Assembly: GCA_030609785.1 (NCBI GenBank)
Contig: JAUWTC010000178.1
Coordinates: 1-6,013, forward strand
Direction: 5' to 3'
From: Holophagae bacterium
GTDB taxonomy: Bacteria; Acidobacteriota; Thermoanaerobaculia; Thermoanaerobaculales; Sulfomarinibacteraceae
Length of the DNA stretch: 6,013 nt
Shown here in pieces: positions 4,132 through 6,013 of this stretch; within the stretch, counting starts at the first letter, position 1; each line of letters opens with the position of its first letter. Both the position numbers and the translations under genes were made by a program. The notes beneath the pieces were generated by a model, which was given only the letters and a program-made list of their open reading frames with translations, did not search any database and was not told the origin of the DNA.

Positions 4132-6013
4132 AGCTCTTTGACCGGACCATTGCCGTCTGGCCGTTGGCCGGCCTGATCCTGACCACCCTCTACATCGTTG
4201 GGAATCCGCCACTGGCCGAGGCCGCCCACCATCTGACGCCTCTCCTGTTCGCGCTGGTCTTTGCGGCAGCTTTTGCCGGCTGGGGCGCCCTGCCGGCGCT
4301 CAGCCTCCTTCCCCGGAAACAACCGACCGACCGAGTGCTCATAGCGGGCGTCATCGGCGCCGGCCTCACCGGCCTGATCACCTTCATCCCTGGGGTCTTC
4401 GGAGTCGTCAGTCCCCCTTTCTACGCCCTGTGGACCCTGGGTGGCCTGGCGCTGCTGATCTGGCGAGGGCCCCGCCTTGTTGCAGGCCGTTCCCCGTCCA
4501 GCACACAACTGGGAGGACTCGGCGCCCTGGCGGCGGTCATCATCGTCCTCAACCTCGTTCAACTGATCCCGATGCTGGTCTCCCCCGTCGTCTCGACCGA
4601 CGCGATGGAATACCACTTGATGATCCCCAAGATTGCGCTTGCCACCGGCCAGATCGCACCCCTGCCCTCGCTGGTCGAGTCCAACTACCCGGGGCTGATG
4701 AGCTTTATCTACCTGCTGGTCATGCCCCTGGCCGGCGGCATCGCCTGCAAGGCCGTCCACTTTTGGGCCGGGATCGGAGTGCTTTTCGCTATCGCACGGC
4801 TGGTCGACCGCATAGCCCCCGAGGCCAACCGTCTGTTCGCGCCGGCCCTGTACCTGACGATGCCGGTCGCGGCGATCATCTTCGGCTGGGCATGGAACGA
4901 CAATTTCTTCGTCCTGTGTGTTCTGCTGGCCCTGGGCCAGTTGTTGGACTTTAACGAGGATCCGGCGCGATCGGGATCAATAGGCCGCCTTCTCGCGGCG
5001 GGCATCCTCTTAGGGCTCGCAGCCTGGACCAAGTACACCATCGTCATGATCCTCACGGCATTAGCGCCCCTGCTGGTCGTGGCGATGTGGAAATGGCGCT
5101 GGAGATCCCTGCAGGTCGTGACCCTGGTCGCCCCGATTGGCCTGATCTCGCTGCTGGTATTCGTCAAGAATGCCGTATTCACCGGCAACCCCTTCTACCC
5201 CTTCCTCCATACACTCTTCCCCTCCCCCATGTGGACCGACACGACGGCGGCTTTCTTCAGAGACGCCCTCCAGAAATGGGAGATCCCCACGTGGCACTGG
5301 CACACCCCGGTGACCTTCGTGGTCCACATGGTGTTCAAGCCCCGCCTGATCGACGTTCACACCGGCGTCATCCCCTTGCTCGCGGCGCCCTTCCTTCTGC
5401 TGCGATCGGCCAACCGCTCGCAGACCTTCCTCAAGCTCTTCGTGATCTTCCACCTCCTGGCCTGGTATTTCTTCCGCACCGAGACCCGCTCCCTGCTCAG
5501 CCTCATCGCGGTCGTCCTGGTTCTGGCTGCGCCAGAGATCGAACGGACGCTGGTCGCCGTGGCCGAGCGCAGACGAGCAGCCCTTTTCGCAGTGGCTGCG
5601 GCAGCCCTGGCCTCTCTTTCGGTCACCGTCATCAGCAGCTGGACCCTGACCGAGCCCCTCAGCTATTTCATCGGTCTTGAGGGGCGAAAAGCTTTTCTCA
5701 AAAGAGAAGTCGTCGGCTTTGACGCCCTGGACTGGCTCAACACCCATGACGAGGTCCGAGGCGCCGTCCTGGTCGGCTTCAAGCGCCCCTACTACGCCGG
5801 GAAACCCATCTGGTTCAGCGCCTTTGCGGACATCCCCATCGCCGAGGTTCTGACCGGATCAGGAGGGACAGCGGCCGACCTCTCAAGGAAACTGAAGACC
5901 CTCGGAGCGACCCATATTGCCCTCGACCGATCCGAGTGGGATGCCGATCACCAAGGCCGTCTCTACTCGTGGTCCGACCCTCGCCGCAAGGTCTTCGAAG
6001 ATCTGCTGGAACA
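4128..6013 (+). CDS. Large multi-pass membrane glycosyltransferase, GT-C type (3' end beyond window)
   Basis: An uninterrupted frame of 628 codons runs from a GTG overlapping the epimerase stop (GTGA) to the right edge. It encodes many hydrophobic helices, roughly at residues 7-24, 36-51, 69-87, 96-112, 130-152, 188-225, 237-272, 286-320, 329-347, 412-426, 433-449, 455-468 and 484-503, followed by a soluble C-terminal part. STDAMEYHLMIPK (156-168) lies in a loop after a helix, and its Asp158 with YH resembles the first-loop acidic residue of GT-C enzymes. Also typical are AAWTKYT (298-304), NAVFTGNPFYPF (348-359) and FFRTETRSLLS (448-458). GT-C enzymes use polyprenyl-phosphate sugars outside the cytoplasmic membrane, which fits the upstream GT2 enzyme as donor supplier. 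Start choice: the GTG gives MKLFDRTIAVWPL and 4-base coupling; there is no clear Shine-Dalgarno. The family is inferred from layout and motifs; a role as a polymerase or a plain membrane protein remains possible. Confidence 0.75.
   Translation, partial: MKLFDRTIAVWPLAGLILTTLYIVGNPPLAEAAHHLTPLLFALVFAAAFAGWGALPALSLLPRKQPTDRVLIAGVIGAGLTGLITFIPGVFGVVSPPFYALWTLGGLALLIWRGPRLVAGRSPSSTQLGGLGALAAVIIVLNLVQLIPMLVSPVVSTDAMEYHLMIPKIALATGQIAPLPSLVESNYPGLMSFIYLLVMPLAGGIACKAVHFWAGIGVLFAIARLVDRIAPEANRLFAPALYLTMPVAAIIFGWAWNDNFFVLCVLLALGQLLDFNEDPARSGSIGRLLAAGILLGLAAWTKYTIVMILTALAPLLVVAMWKWRWRSLQVVTLVAPIGLISLLVFVKNAVFTGNPFYPFLHTLFPSPMWTDTTAAFFRDALQKWEIPTWHWHTPVTFVVHMVFKPRLIDVHTGVIPLLAAPFLLLRSANRSQTFLKLFVIFHLLAWYFFRTETRSLLSLIAVVLVLAAPEIERTLVAVAERRRAALFAVAAAALASLSVTVISSWTLTEPLSYFIGLEGRKAFLKREVVGFDALDWLNTHDEVRGAVLVGFKRPYYAGKPIWFSAFADIPIAEVLTGSGGTAADLSRKLKTLGATHIALDRSEWDADHQGRLYSWSDPRRKVFEDLLE

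Noticed and set aside
3993..4760. 255-codon minus-strand frame rich in Gln, Asp and Gly
   Set aside because: It lies opposite the end of the GalE-like gene and the start of the membrane protein gene. The Q/D/G-rich composition is the typical mirror of hydrophobic codons.
5087..5680. 197-codon plus-strand frame (and a similar one at 4430-4954)
   Set aside because: These are out-of-frame, Pro/Arg-rich readings of the membrane protein gene, whose own frame is continuous and full of credible helices.
5061..5747. 228-codon minus-strand frame
   Set aside because: It is a mirror of the membrane protein gene with the same charged, low-complexity composition and no domain.
1..6013. CRISPR array, tRNA or rRNA genes, toxin-antitoxin or phage genes
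   Set aside because: I saw no regularly spaced identical repeats, no cloverleaf or rRNA-like sequence, and no such protein motifs. The repeats found are explained by the element and the spacer dyads.

Overview
The window is about 6 kb of GC-rich bacterial DNA. It looks like a chromosomal segment of a Gram-negative, probably proteobacterial or Desulfobacterota-like organism. That guess rests on gene content (an acyl-CoA-type electron transfer flavoprotein beside an envelope or glycoconjugate sugar operon) and GC-rich codon use; nothing in the sequence fixes the taxon.

Left part (1-865, minus strand): the 5' end of etfA and a complete etfB, in the order etfB then etfA, 12 bases apart. These are the two subunits of electron transfer flavoprotein. 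The 284-base divergent spacer (866-1149) holds a strong Shine-Dalgarno for etfB, a perfect 18-bp TetR-type operator (ACTGAATG-GT-CATTCAGT) just downstream of a plausible -10, a second degenerate copy 35 bp away overlapping the promoter, a long imperfect inverted repeat (959-1044), a short GC hairpin, and a possible leaderless start for the divergent operon.

Right part (1150-6013, plus strand): a four-gene sugar cassette. It encodes a CDP-paratose/tyvelose-epimerase-like SDR with Phe in place of the usual catalytic Tyr, a polyprenyl-phosphate-type GT2 glycosyltransferase, a GalE-like NDP-sugar epimerase, and a large multi-pass GT-C-type membrane protein that runs off the right edge. Two of the three gene junctions are 4-base stop/start overlaps. 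Together the genes suggest a route in which a nucleotide sugar is epimerised, moved to a lipid carrier by the GT2 enzyme, and then used as donor by the GT-C enzyme on the outer face of the membrane. Sugar and acceptor are unknown.

The most striking structure is at the third junction (2994-3175): a 182-bp non-autonomous element with 18-bp terminal inverted repeats (17 of 18 matching) that begins and ends with TA. Removing it together with one TA (180 bp, a multiple of three) restores an ATGACTAA overlap between the GT2 and GalE-like genes, with a good Shine-Dalgarno (GGAGG) in front. The element now supplies the GT2 stop codon (TAG) and the start codon of the downstream gene. A frame opened by the old start reads through the element and stops at a TGA three bases before the new ATG. 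It appears to be an insertion into an operon junction that leaves both proteins almost unchanged and may keep them translationally coupled.
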